DNA from: Myxococcales bacterium
Lineage (GTDB): Bacteria; Myxococcota_A; Polyangia; Nannocystales; Nannocystaceae
Length of the DNA: 64,000 bases
NCBI GenBank assembly: GCA_020633315.1
Contig: JACKDV010000003.1
Coordinates: forward strand, 124,001 to 188,000
Direction: 5' to 3'
In this document: positions 25,139 to 33,051 of the stretch, in pieces
How positions within the stretch are numbered: the first letter of the stretch is position 1
How the letters are laid out: every line of letters begins with the position of its first letter
Notes under the pieces: model-generated
What the model saw: only the letters and a program-made list of their open reading frames with translations
Told to the model about the DNA's origin: nothing
Databases searched by the model: none
Program-made: the position numbers and the translations under genes

Positions 25139-26572
25139 TCAGCCGTCGCCGGGCGAGCTCTCGGGCTCGCTCGGCTTCGTCACGTCCGGGCTCCGAGCCG
25201 GCAGGGCATCCGTGGCCGTCGTCGTCGCGACCGGACGACCGGGCGCGCCATGGTCGGGGCTCGGCTCCTCACCCGCTCGCGCGGCGGGCTGCGCCGGGCC
25301 TCCGCCGCGCCGGCGGGCGAGCTCGGCCGCGGCCCGCCCCTCCCAGCCGCGATCGCTGGGCTCCACGAAGCGCGGCTCGGTGCCGTCCTGCTGCCGCCGC
25401 ACGATCGCATCGGGCAGGTAGCTGCCGTGCTCCTGATCCACGCCGCCCTCGAGGTCGTGCGGATAGCGGTAGCCCACGCCGTAGCGCACGTCCTTCATGA
25501 GGTTGGTGACCGCGTTGCGCACCACCAGCGGCACGGGCAGCGCCCCGTAGCGCTTGACGGCCTTGCGCGCGGCCGAGTACGCGCGCAGGGCCGCGTTGCT
25601 CTTGGGCGCCAGCGCCAGGAAGGTGGTGGCCTGCGACAGGTGCAGCACCGCCTCGGGCATGCCCACGAAGCGCACCGCATCGGCGGCGGCCTGGGCCACC
25701 ACCAGCCCCTGCGGCTCGGCGTTGCCCACGTCCTCGCTGGCGAAGATCACGATGCGCCGGGCCACGAACACCGGGTCCTCGCCCGCCTCGAGCATGCGCG
25801 CCAGCCAGTACACCGCCGCGTCGGCATCGGAGGCCCGCAGGCTCTTGATGAAGGCGGAGACCACGTTGTAGTGCTCCTCGCCGTCCTTGTCGTAGCGCAG
25901 CGGCTGGCCCCCGAGCGCCTCGGAGGCCAGCGCCCGCGTCAGCTCCACCTGCCCCGGCGGCAGCAGGTCCACCACCGCCTCCAGGGACGACAGCGCCCGC
26001 CGGGCGTCGCCGTCGGCCGTGTGGGCGATGGCCGCGAGCAGCCCGTCCTCCACCTGCACCTCGGGCCGCCCCAGCCCGCGCTCGGCGTCGACCAGCGCCC
26101 GCCGCATGAGCGCGACCAGATCACCGATGCCCAGCGGTCGCAGGGGGAACACCCGCGCCCGGGACAAGAGCGCCGCGTTGACCTCGAAGCTGGGGTTCTC
26201 GGTGGTCGCCCCCACCAGCCGGCACACCCCCGCCTCCACGTGAGGCAACAAGGCATCCTGCTGCGCCTTGTTGAAGCGGTGGATCTCGTCCACGAACAGC
26301 ACGGTGGGTCGTGACTCGTGCATCCTCCGCGTGCGGGCCCGCTCGACCACGGCTCGAATGTCACGCACCCCCGCGCTGACCGCCGAGAGCACCTCGAAGG
26401 CCGCGCCCTGCCGGCCCGCCAGCAGGTTTGCCAGCGTGGTCTTTCCCGTTCCGGGAGGCCCCCACAGGATCATGCTCGGGATCCGACCGGCCTCGATCTG
26501 CCGACGCAGCAGCCGACCCTCGCCGAGCAGGTGGCTCTGCCCCACCATCTCGTCGAGGGTGCGCGGCCGCAT
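25139..26572 (-). CDS. rarA: Replication-associated recombination protein RarA (MgsA, AAA+)
   Basis: This 477-residue protein is a clamp-loader-like AAA+ ATPase. It has MRPRTLDEMVGQSHLLG at the start, Walker A GPPGTGKT at 38-45, a DEIHRFNKAQQD Walker B region near 95, GATTENPSFEVN sensor region, and the C-terminal MgsA domain with DGEEHYNVVSAFIKS and VGYRYPHDLEGG. RarA acts at stalled replication forks. The start ATG lies in the conserved region with only a few residues before MRPRTL; an upstream extension of about 25 codons (up to a TAG) has no ATG, GTG or TTG. The last 60 residues are unconserved Pro/Ser-rich tail. Confidence 0.93.
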   Translation of the reverse strand: MRPRTLDEMVGQSHLLGEGRLLRRQIEAGRIPSMILWGPPGTGKTTLANLLAGRQGAAFEVLSAVSAGVRDIRAVVERARTRRMHESRPTVLFVDEIHRFNKAQQDALLPHVEAGVCRLVGATTENPSFEVNAALLSRARVFPLRPLGIGDLVALMRRALVDAERGLGRPEVQVEDGLLAAIAHTADGDARRALSSLEAVVDLLPPGQVELTRALASEALGGQPLRYDKDGEEHYNVVSAFIKSLRASDADAAVYWLARMLEAGEDPVFVARRIVIFASEDVGNAEPQGLVVAQAAADAVRFVGMPEAVLHLSQATTFLALAPKSNAALRAYSAARKAVKRYGALPVPLVVRNAVTNLMKDVRYGVGYRYPHDLEGGVDQEHGSYLPDAIVRRQQDGTEPRFVEPSDRGWEGRAAAELARRRGGGPAQPAARAGEEPSPDHGAPGRPVATTTATDALPARSPDVTKPSEPESSPGDG

Positions 26573-26655
26573 GCGCTCGGCGAGGGGCGTCAGCGCGGGA
26601 TCGGCCGCCGCGCGGGCCTCCCACAGGTCACCCGGGTGTGCTTCGTGGTGCGCGA

Positions 26656-26664
26656 TGCTAGCCT
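26656..26664 (+). promoter_or_regulatory. Extended -10-like motif TGCTAGCCT
   Basis: TGCTAGCCT lies 8 bases before the ATG at 26673 in an AT-richer patch that also contains TAGTAA. It fits the pattern found before other genes here and lies between divergent genes. Confidence 0.35.
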
Positions 26665-26672
26665 AGTAACGG

Positions 26673-27569
26673 ATGTTCGGTCGCCGCGCTACCGCGCCCT
26701 CCGGCAGGGGGCGCTCGCCCGGCGTGTCTGCACGCACGGCGGGCCTCGTCACCATCGGCGGGGCGGTGGTCCTCGTGGCCTGCGGCACTCCCAACCCACG
26801 GATCCTCGATGCCACCGAGGAAGCCCGCGGGATCCAGTCCGAGCAGCTCGGCCACGAGATGACCGAGCAGCAGAAGATCGCCGCGCTCATCGACGCGGTG
26901 CGTCGCAGCGAGCACACCTTCATCCACGACGACATCGAGCGCAACGGCGCGGCCACGGCCGACAAGCTGCAGCTGCTGCTCGAGCGCGATCCCACCGGGG
27001 TCCGCAGCGCTCGCGAGTTCATCGATCGCATGGCGGCGCCCGAGCGCACCGACGAGCCGGCCGATCGCGTGTTGCTCTCGGAGGAGGAGTCGATGCTCGC
27101 CAAGACCTGGTTCCACGCCCGGCTGGCCGAGCTCGAGGGGCGCCCGGCCCCGCCCGCCGATCCCGAGGAGGTGCGCGAGGCCGAGGAGCACGCGCGCCGC
27201 CTGCAGATCCTCGATGCCCTGCGGGTGGTGGAGCGCAGCGAGCTCCACTTCGTCGCGCCGTCGCGCAAGGCGGTGCCCAAGCCCGGCAAGAAGCCCCCCA
27301 GCTCGGGCCCGGTGCGCTCGCGCAAGCCCAAGCGCAAGGAGTACACCGGCCCGCAGTTCGCCGACATGCTGCGCAAGAAGTGGGAGTTCCTCGGGGCCGA
27401 CATCGATGACGTGGACACCTTCATCGAGGAAATCGCCTCCGACTCGTTCTCGAGCATGGTGCGCTACCGGGTGATCCACGAGGACGGCAGCGAGCAGGAC
27501 TTCGCCCAGTGGCTGCGCACGCAGCTCGACGCGGAGCGCAGCGTGCTGGCGCAGGGAGGCGCCCCGTGA
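26673..27569 (+). CDS. Lipoprotein with two DUF5329-like domains in tandem
   Basis: This 298-residue protein has a signal ending VVLVACG (Cys37). Residues 64-156 and 176-287 look like two versions of the same helical domain: each begins with a QK/RLQI..AL..VVERSELHF or KIAALIDAVRRSEHTF helix and each ends with a helix near a phenylalanine and an acidic FIxxI/FIDRM. The second copy matches DUF5329 best (GPQFADMLRKKWEFL, DVDTFIEEIAS, VIHEDGSEQDFAQWLR). The first is divergent, with an altered second half. The tail GTG of the following DUF423 gene overlaps its stop. Function of DUF5329 is unknown; periplasmic location is inferred from the signal. Confidence 0.65.
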   Translation: MFGRRATAPSGRGRSPGVSARTAGLVTIGGAVVLVACGTPNPRILDATEEARGIQSEQLGHEMTEQQKIAALIDAVRRSEHTFIHDDIERNGAATADKLQLLLERDPTGVRSAREFIDRMAAPERTDEPADRVLLSEEESMLAKTWFHARLAELEGRPAPPADPEEVREAEEHARRLQILDALRVVERSELHFVAPSRKAVPKPGKKPPSSGPVRSRKPKRKEYTGPQFADMLRKKWEFLGADIDDVDTFIEEIASDSFSSMVRYRVIHEDGSEQDFAQWLRTQLDAERSVLAQGGAP

Positions 27570-27958
27570 CCCCCGTGGGCCGCCGCACCCTGGCCGTGGG
27601 CGCCGTCCTGGGCCTGCTGGGCGTGGCGGCGGGGGCCTTCGGGGCCCATGGCCTGCGCGGCAGCGTGTCGGCCCGCGACCTCGAGATCTGGCAGACGGGC
27701 GCCCACTACCAGCAGCTCCATGCCGTGCTGCTGGTGGCCATGGGCCTGACCATGCGCAGCCCCAGTCGGGCGCTGGCGGTGGCCGCCGTGCTGCTCACCC
27801 TGGGCGTGCTGGTCTTCAGCGGCACCCTGTACGCCATGGTGCTGGGCGCCCCGCGGGTGCTGGGCGCCGTGACCCCGCTGGGCGGCCTGTGCCTGATGAC
27901 GGGCTGGGCCTCGCTGGGGGCCTACGCGCTGGTCCAACGCCGCGAGCCCGACGCCTGA
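27566..27958 (+). CDS. DUF423 family membrane protein
   Basis: This 130-residue protein has four membrane segments and the family features FGAHGLRG, a polar loop with WQTGAHYQQLHAVLL, and GTLYAMVLGAPRVLGAVTPLGG. The GTG start at 27566 overlaps the TGA of the preceding gene and has AGGGAGG (27553-27559) at a spacing of six bases, which fixes the start. It forms a coupled pair with the DUF5329-like lipoprotein. The family is widespread and of unknown biochemical function. Confidence 0.9.
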   Translation: MTPVGRRTLAVGAVLGLLGVAAGAFGAHGLRGSVSARDLEIWQTGAHYQQLHAVLLVAMGLTMRSPSRALAVAAVLLTLGVLVFSGTLYAMVLGAPRVLGAVTPLGGLCLMTGWASLGAYALVQRREPDA

Positions 27959-27983
27959 GGGGCGCCGGGCTCGGGAGCCGGGC

Positions 27984-29492
27984 CTACGCGGCGCGGCGGC
28001 GACGGATGCCGATCAGCGCGAGCAGGCCGAGCATCCAGGCCGCGCTGGCGGGCGGCGTGGCGGTGCGGCAGCCACCGCTGCCTCCGTCACCATCGGCCCC
28101 GTCGGCCCCGGCATCACCGGCCGTTCCGCCCTCCTCGCCTGCGGTGCCGCCCGGGCCGTCCCCGGTGGCCCCGGTGTCGCCGCCGCCACTCTCGTCGTTG
28201 CCGCCCTCGGCCGAGCCCCCGCCCTCGGCCACCTGGATGGTGACCATCTGCGAGGTACCGTTGCCGTAGGCGTCGAAGACCTCGAGCAGGAAGCTATAGG
28301 TGCCCTCGGGCGCGTTGTCGAAGGTGACGAAGTCCCAGGCGATCTCCGAGGCCACGAAGCTCGGCCCCGTGACGAAGTCGTTGTCGCACACGTTGTTGGT
28401 GCAGCGGGTGTAGCTGTCGGTGCCGTCGGGCAGGCCGTCCACCCAGGTCCACTTCACGGCCACCATGCGCGAGTCGTCCTCGATGTTGGCGGTGACGGTG
28501 AAGGTCTCGTTGGTGTCCATCACCGCCCCGTCCTCGGGGAAGGTGGAGACGATGATCGGATCGGTCACGTCCTCCTCGGCGGGACCGAACACGCCGAGCA
28601 TCTCCTGGTAGGAGTTCTGCTCCTCGCCCATGCCGGCGGGGCAGTACACCTCGTGGACGTAGCCGCACTGCGTGATGCCGTTGCCGGTGGCATCGCTGAT
28701 CGCCATGCACTCGTCCACGAACCTCTTGCTGCCGCCGTTGTTGAACGGGTAGAGGATGTCGTTCTGGTTCTCGGTGTGCTCGAGGCCCCAGTTGTGCGCC
28801 GTCTCCTGGCCGGCCGTCTCGGCCATGCCCGGGCACGACTGCGGGAAGTTCAGCGACACGTGGTTGCGCTTGAGGCCGTCGCAGGCCACGTTGGCCACGC
28901 CACACACCCCGCCGCCGAGCCCTGCCTGGGCCGCCGAGCCGCCGATCACCGTCATGGTGTAGGGCACGAAGTCGGGGGGCCGCCCGCTGGTCATCACGAT
29001 GTTGAAGGGCTCGTAGTAGGCCTGCAGCTGCTGGTACTCGGAGGCGGCCTGGGCCCCGAAGGGCGGGAAGGTGACCTCGGAGCTGACCAGCGGTGTGCAG
29101 TTGAGGGCCGAGTGGGCCGAGTCCCCGTTGCCGCAGGTGGGGCGCAGCGTGACCCCGTCCATGGCCACGAACACCACGCCCGGCGACGCCTCGTAGTTCA
29201 TCGCGGGCACCGGTCCCACTCCCAGCGCCGCGAGCATGGGCTCGTCGAAGCTGTCCCGCGTCATGAGCTGCGTGTCGTCCTTCCAGTGCGGCTCGATCTC
29301 GCGCCACTGCTGGGCGACCTCGGTCCCGTACCACTGCTCGACCAGCGGCTTGCTCAGCGCATCGTCGAGCTCGAGCGCCCACGGGGCACTGGGAGTGATC
29401 GGATGGCTGGCGGGCTCGGCCGCGACGGCGTTCCCACTCGTCAGCGCGAGGAGGGAAGCGATGGACACGAACAGGGACGTATGGCGCATCAC
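27984..29492 (-). CDS. Secreted zincin-like protein with MYXO-CTERM sorting tail
   Basis: This 502-residue protein has an N-terminal signal peptide (residues 1-25). Around residues 229-239 it reads QETAHNWGLEH, which matches the HExxHxxGxxH zinc-binding site of metallopeptidases except for Gln at the first His; E230, H233 and H239 remain. Cys residues around it suggest disulfides. Residues 320-425 look like Ig/bacterial-like domains. Residues 425-475 are a Gly/Thr/Asp-rich linker and the last 30 residues are a MYXO-CTERM tail: Cys, a hydrophobic stretch AWMLGLLALIGI, then RRRR, for outer surface attachment after processing. Whether it is catalytic is uncertain because of the missing first His. 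Confidence 0.75.
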   Translation of the reverse strand: MMRHTSLFVSIASLLALTSGNAVAAEPASHPITPSAPWALELDDALSKPLVEQWYGTEVAQQWREIEPHWKDDTQLMTRDSFDEPMLAALGVGPVPAMNYEASPGVVFVAMDGVTLRPTCGNGDSAHSALNCTPLVSSEVTFPPFGAQAASEYQQLQAYYEPFNIVMTSGRPPDFVPYTMTVIGGSAAQAGLGGGVCGVANVACDGLKRNHVSLNFPQSCPGMAETAGQETAHNWGLEHTENQNDILYPFNNGGSKRFVDECMAISDATGNGITQCGYVHEVYCPAGMGEEQNSYQEMLGVFGPAEEDVTDPIIVSTFPEDGAVMDTNETFTVTANIEDDSRMVAVKWTWVDGLPDGTDSYTRCTNNVCDNDFVTGPSFVASEIAWDFVTFDNAPEGTYSFLLEVFDAYGNGTSQMVTIQVAEGGGSAEGGNDESGGGDTGATGDGPGGTAGEEGGTAGDAGADGADGDGGSGGCRTATPPASAAWMLGLLALIGIRRRRAA

Positions 29493-29501
29493 GGCAGGGC
29501 T

Positions 29502-29519
29502 CCGGGTTGAGGGACCCGG
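29502..29519 (-). promoter_or_regulatory. Hairpin in leader of MYXO-CTERM gene
   Basis: CCGGGT and ACCCGG form a 6-bp stem around a 6-base loop, about 10 bases before the ATG at 29492. It may affect translation or be an operator half-site pair. Alone it is weak evidence. Confidence 0.3.
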
Positions 29520-29527
29520 GCAGCGTA

Positions 29528-29558
29528 CAAATACCTACCAAGCACGTCTAGTCGGCAA
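29528..29558 (-). promoter_or_regulatory. Candidate promoter of MYXO-CTERM gene
   Basis: On the minus strand TTGCCG (29553-29558) is followed after 17 bases by GGTATT (29530-29535) and by overlapping TATTTG. This is the most AT-rich patch in its surroundings. The leader would be about 35-40 bases. Confidence 0.4.
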
Positions 29559-29631
29559 TTCCTCCTGTACCCAGGCCGGACCGCCGTTCCGGGGCTTTCC
29601 CGGTGAATCGCCGTGTGATCGACCTCGCGTC

Positions 29632-30249
29632 CTACTGGATGGCGTCCGATCCCAGCTTGGCGCGGGCGAGGCGCCCCGGGTCCACGCCCAGCGCTCGCAA
29701 GGCCGAGGTCCACATGTCCTCGGGCTCCTGCTCGAGCACCCAGCGCGGCGACACGCCGTAGCGTGCGGGTCCGTCGGAGGTGTCGATGGGCACGGGCAGC
29801 CAGCTCCCCGCCGCGATCTCACCCTCGAGCTGCGAGCCGGCCCAGCCCGCGTAGCCGAGCAGGAACAGCACCCGGCTGTGGTCGCCCCCCACCGCGCGGT
29901 GTCCCGCTCGGGTGACGGGCTCGAGCGACGTGGTCAGCCACACCCCGGGGAGCACCTCCTCGGCGGTGGGGTCCCAGTCGGGCTGATCGTGGAGGATCCA
30001 GCCGCGCATGGGCTCGACCGGCCCCCCGAGGCGGACGGTCTCGTCCTCGTCGCCCTCCCAGCTGAGATCGAGCCCCCGAGCCACGTCGGCCACGGTGTTG
30101 GGCAGCGGGTTGTTGAGCACCAGGCCCAGCGCTCCCTCCTCGTTGTGCTCGAGCAGCAGCACTACCGAGCGACGGAAGTTGGGGTCGAGCAGCTGGGGCA
30201 CCGCACACAGCAGGTGTCCGCCCAGGCTCGTGCTGTCCATGGTGATCAC
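29632..30249 (-). CDS. UPF0301 (YqgE/AlgH) family protein
   Basis: This 205-residue protein matches the YqgE/AlgH family: an N-terminal GGHLLCAVPQLLDPNFRRSVVLLLEHNEEGALGLVLNNPL segment, a GGPVEPMRGWILHD, and a late LGYAGWAGSQLEGEIAAGSW. A GTG at 30249 is chosen over the ATG three codons later because AGGAG (30257-30261) is seven bases upstream of it. The family is of unknown biochemical role; it is found in many proteobacteria, often near RNase H-like or DNA-metabolism genes. A CATAAT box on the minus strand at 30286-30291 could be the promoter. Confidence 0.88.
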   Translation of the reverse strand: MITMDSTSLGGHLLCAVPQLLDPNFRRSVVLLLEHNEEGALGLVLNNPLPNTVADVARGLDLSWEGDEDETVRLGGPVEPMRGWILHDQPDWDPTAEEVLPGVWLTTSLEPVTRAGHRAVGGDHSRVLFLLGYAGWAGSQLEGEIAAGSWLPVPIDTSDGPARYGVSPRWVLEQEPEDMWTSALRALGVDPGRLARAKLGSDAIQ

Positions 30250-30285
30250 GAAGGGGCTCCTGTCCGGCGCGACGCCATCGTGGAC

Positions 30286-30291
30286 ATTATG
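30286..30291 (-). promoter_or_regulatory. -10 element CATAAT for yqgE
   Basis: CATAAT on the minus strand lies about 36 bases before the GTG at 30249, within an otherwise GC-rich region. No matching -35 is clear. Confidence 0.4.
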
Positions 30292-30345
30292 GCGGGCCCG
30301 GCCGCCGCGTGCATCCCAGCCGCGAGCCGGGGCCGCGCTCGCCCC

Positions 30346-30364
30346 GGACGCCTTCGCGGCGCCC
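30346..30364 (-). terminator. Hairpin downstream of tRNA-Leu
   Basis: On the minus strand GGGCGCC, a GCGAA loop and GGCGTCC form a 7-bp stem with one G-U pair, starting 10 bases after the tRNA 3' end. No T tract follows. It would separate tRNA transcription from yqgE. Confidence 0.4.
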
Positions 30365-30373
30365 GAGGCGGGC

Positions 30374-30460
30374 TGGTACCAGAGGCCGGACTCGAACCGG
30401 CATGGGGTCACCCCCGGCGGATTTTGAGTCCGCTGCGTCTACCAATTTCGCCACTCTGGC
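30374..30460 (-). tRNA. tRNA-Leu (anticodon CAA)
   Basis: An 87-nt tRNA on the minus strand. Acceptor arms GCCAGAG and CTCTGGT pair with one G-U at the end, the discriminator is A and CCA is encoded at 30374-30376. The anticodon loop CTCAAAA within the GCGGA/TCCGC stem gives anticodon CAA, which reads UUG. There is a variable arm of the long type (CCGGGGGTGACCCC region), as expected for leucine, and the T arm carries GGTTCGAGTCC. Confidence 0.95.
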
Positions 30461-30482
30461 GCGGGGACACCGGACGACGACG

Positions 30483-30511
30483 GCATTAGCACGCCGCTCA
30501 GCCCGGATCAA
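30483..30511 (-). promoter_or_regulatory. tRNA-Leu promoter TTGATC-17-TAATGC
   Basis: On the minus strand TTGATC (30506-30511) and TAATGC (30483-30488) are exactly 17 bases apart, and the -10 is preceded by TGC as in the extended pattern seen elsewhere. The tRNA begins 22 bases further on. The -35 lies inside the last codons of the upstream gene. Confidence 0.65.
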
Positions 30512-31310
30512 CGCTGCGCACCTCGATGTCGCCGCGGGGGCTCACGAGCCGCACCCGAGCCGAGCCGCTGCCGTTGACGCGCTCGAAGTGCCCCGAGGTG
30601 ATCGTGGTGATGGCCGGGGTCCGCACGGTGATCCGGCCCCGGGTGTCGATCTGGAGGTCCACGTCGGCATCGGAGGCCAGGGTGACCACGATGGTGCCCT
30701 GCTCGGTGTGCACCAGCAGGTCGCGCGCGTCCCCGGTCTGCACCACCTCCACGTTGCCCGAGCTGGTGCGCAGCTCGGCGTGGCCCGGGGTGCGCACGTC
30801 GATGTCGCCCTGCCCCGTGCGCACGGCCAGGCCCGCATCGGCGCCGCGGATGAGCACGTCGCCCACCTCCACGTCCACCACCACGCTGGCCTCGGTGCCG
30901 CGCACCGAGACGTCCCCCACCCCGGTGCGCAGATCGAGGTGGCGATCGTCGGGCAGCCGCAGCTCGCCCATCTCGAGGTCGACCAGGCCCTGCACCGACA
31001 GCGGCACCTCGGCGCGCAGGATGGCGAAGCCCTCCGAGCGCTCGAAGCGGAGCACGGGCGCGGCCGCCTGCTCGCGGGCGTCGGCCCGGCTGCCGGCCAC
31101 CGACAGCCACACGCCGTCGTAGCTCAGGGTGGCGGGGCAGGTCTCGGGCAGGTCGGCGGCACAGGCCTCGACCGACAGCGGGGTGTCGGGCAGCTCCACG
31201 CGCAGCTCGGTGGTGTCGCGCAGGTCGTGCTCGCCGAGCAGCTCCGCCTCGCCCCGGTACCCCAGGGCGCAGCCGGCCAGCAGCAGCACGGTGGAGAGCG
31301 GGCGTCGCAT
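30498..31310 (-). CDS. DUF4097-like beta-solenoid lipoprotein
   Basis: This 270-residue protein has a lipobox (LLLAGC, Cys14). From about residue 110 it consists of short repeated strands such as LDLRTGVGDVSVRGTEASVVVDVEVGD, GLAVRTGQGDIDVRTPGHAEL, RTSSGNVEVVQTGDARDLLVHTEQGTIVV, the pattern of DUF4097-type right-handed parallel beta folds. This family is found in predicted adhesin or scaffold proteins. Its ATG overlaps the stop of the following membrane protein gene on the same strand (ATGA at 31308-31313). The last codons contain the promoter of tRNA-Leu. Confidence 0.7.
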   Translation of the reverse strand: MRRPLSTVLLLAGCALGYRGEAELLGEHDLRDTTELRVELPDTPLSVEACAADLPETCPATLSYDGVWLSVAGSRADAREQAAAPVLRFERSEGFAILRAEVPLSVQGLVDLEMGELRLPDDRHLDLRTGVGDVSVRGTEASVVVDVEVGDVLIRGADAGLAVRTGQGDIDVRTPGHAELRTSSGNVEVVQTGDARDLLVHTEQGTIVVTLASDADVDLQIDTRGRITVRTPAITTITSGHFERVNGSGSARVRLVSPRGDIEVRSVDPG

Positions 31311-32593
31311 CAGAAGTACACCCCCATCACGGCCCCGAGCTCGAAGGTGGTGGCGTAGCGCGGCAGGGCCCGGCCCCCGCCGAAGCGGCGCGCCGACGAC
31401 AGCGGCACGCTCACCCGCGGCACCAGGCCCAGCGACCAGCGATCGAGCAGGAACAGCCGCGCGTCGAAGTGGGCGTAGGGCACCACCGAGAACGCCCGGT
31501 CCACCTCGGCCGCCGCGGTCTCGGGATCGTCGGCCAGCGGCGCGGGCCCGTTGGCGCGGGTGCCCTGCAGCAGGCAGCCGCCGCCCGCCGACAGCCACAC
31601 CCGGCGGCGCTCGAAGAAGCGGTACGCCGCCCGGGCGCCCGCCTGCACGGTCACCGTGCCGCGGGCCGAGCCCAGCTTGATGCTCGCGTCCGACAGGCCC
31701 ACCGTCACCCGGGGCACCACCTGCCCCATGATCGCCAGCGACCAGTCGGGGTAGAGGTCGTAGGCCGGCTCGCCGGGCGAGAAGCCCACCGTGGCGAAGC
31801 GCGAGACCTCGAGCGACAGGGCGTGCCCCCGCATGGGGGTGATGGGCCGGCCCACCGCCTGCGCATGGGCGTCGAGGATCTGGCCCAGGTACAGCAGGCC
31901 CACCGCCGCGCTCAGTCCGGCCAGGCCGGTGAGGCGCACGACCTCCTGGGCCCCGCTGCGCCCGGGGTCGCCTGCGGTCGCCCCCTCGGCCGGATCGCGG
32001 GCGGCCGCCACCGCCACCGTGCCGAGCACCAGGCCCACCGTGCCGGTGAACACGGCCAGGCCGCGGCCGGGCTGGCCGTTGATCGCCTGGCCGCTGCCCG
32101 GGATGATGGCCGACAGCAGCGGCGCGCCCCAGCGGGTCCACCGGCGGCGACGCACCAGCTCGACCTCCTGCTCCGCCTCGGGGGGCGCGGGGCCCAGGCG
32201 CCCGGTGGCCACCGCGGGCTCGGACGACGAGGACGACGCGACCCCCTCGCGCGGCCGGGCCGGGGCCTCGGCCGTCGGCTCGCGCCAGTCCGAGGGCAGC
32301 TCCACCGAGCGCACCTGATCGCTCTCGAGCTCGATCGTCTCGATCGCCTCGCCCTCGGCGTCGCGCACCAGGTAGCGCCCGGGCGGCAGGTCGACCGCGA
32401 TGCGCTGCCCGAGCGCCACCTCGGCCACCGAGCGACCCGCCTCGTCCTCCACCACCACCGAGCCCCGGTAGTCGGGCGGGAACACCAGGCGGCCGGAGGC
32501 CTGGGCCTCGACGCTCGCGTCGGCCGAGCGGTCGGGCTCGTCCGCCCCGGGGGCGAGCAGCAGTGCGCCCGCCATGGCCCACGCGAGGATCAC
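31310..32593 (-). CDS. Hypothetical envelope protein with DUF5683-like segment and outer membrane-type C-terminus
   Basis: This protein of about 427 residues starts at GTG 32593. It has a signal peptide and a PEGA-like first domain (SGRLVFPPDYRGSVVVEDEAGRSV...DLPPGRYLVRDAEGEAIETIELE). A linker follows, then two hydrophobic segments around LLSAIIPGSGQAINGQPGRGLAVF, which resembles the DUF5683 hydrophobic pair. The C-terminal 180 residues alternate short strands and end in MGVYF, as in outer membrane beta-barrels. It overlaps the DUF4097-like gene by ATGA and the two form an operon. I do not recognise a precise family for the whole protein. Confidence 0.6.
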   Translation of the reverse strand: MILAWAMAGALLLAPGADEPDRSADASVEAQASGRLVFPPDYRGSVVVEDEAGRSVAEVALGQRIAVDLPPGRYLVRDAEGEAIETIELESDQVRSVELPSDWREPTAEAPARPREGVASSSSSEPAVATGRLGPAPPEAEQEVELVRRRRWTRWGAPLLSAIIPGSGQAINGQPGRGLAVFTGTVGLVLGTVAVAAARDPAEGATAGDPGRSGAQEVVRLTGLAGLSAAVGLLYLGQILDAHAQAVGRPITPMRGHALSLEVSRFATVGFSPGEPAYDLYPDWSLAIMGQVVPRVTVGLSDASIKLGSARGTVTVQAGARAAYRFFERRRVWLSAGGGCLLQGTRANGPAPLADDPETAAAEVDRAFSVVPYAHFDARLFLLDRWSLGLVPRVSVPLSSARRFGGGRALPRYATTFELGAVMGVYF

Positions 32594-32683
32594 GCTTGCC
32601 TTATAGGCGCCCGATCCGGCGCGGGGCAAGGGCCCGACGGGGCCCGAGGCCGGCGAAGGTGCGCGACGCCAGGGTGTGGCCTG

Positions 32684-33000
32684 CTAGGGCACCCCGCACA
32701 CGCCCACGAAGTAGAGCTGGGGCGGGCAGCTTCCCGGATCGACGAGGTAGCACTGGGTCCCGGGCACCCCGTCGCAGCTGGTGGGGTCGTCCGCGGAGCA
32801 GATCGCGGTGCAGCAGCGGGTCTCGGTACAGCCGGGGACCAGGTCGCCCTGGGTGCACTGCAGGCCCGGCTCGCAGGCCCAGCACCAGCCCGAGCCCGCG
32901 GGTGCGGGCCTCGACCACGGGGGCGAAGGCGGCCCCGCAGAACGGACAGGCGCTCTGGCGGGGACGCACGAAGCGAGAGCAGACGCGACAGGGCTTCACG
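32684..33000 (-). pseudogene. Disrupted small zinc-ribbon / Cys-rich gene
   Basis: From GTG 33000 the frame reads a compact zinc-ribbon, KPCRVCSRFVRPRQSACPFCGAAFAP, with four cysteines in CxxC-CxxC arrangement. After about 35 codons this frame degenerates to Arg/Pro-rich low-complexity sequence. In the next frame, from about 32915 to the TAG at 32684-32686, there is a Cys-rich stretch (GWCWACEPGLQCTQGDLVPG, ETRCCTAICSADDPTSCDGV, GTQCYLVDPGSCPPQLYFVG) of the kind found in secreted proteins. Neither frame has a full gene. A deletion or frameshift near 32900 would join them. Alternative: two unrelated overlapping small fragments. Confidence 0.45.
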
Positions 33001-33051
33001 ACGATCGATGGTAGCGGCTTCCGCTCCGGAGCGGATCGACCAAGGGATGGC

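Noticed and set aside
29632..30411. Extension of yqgE upstream through the tRNA region
   Set aside because: It would overlap tRNA-Leu and lacks family similarity; the Shine-Dalgarno before 30249 fixes the start.
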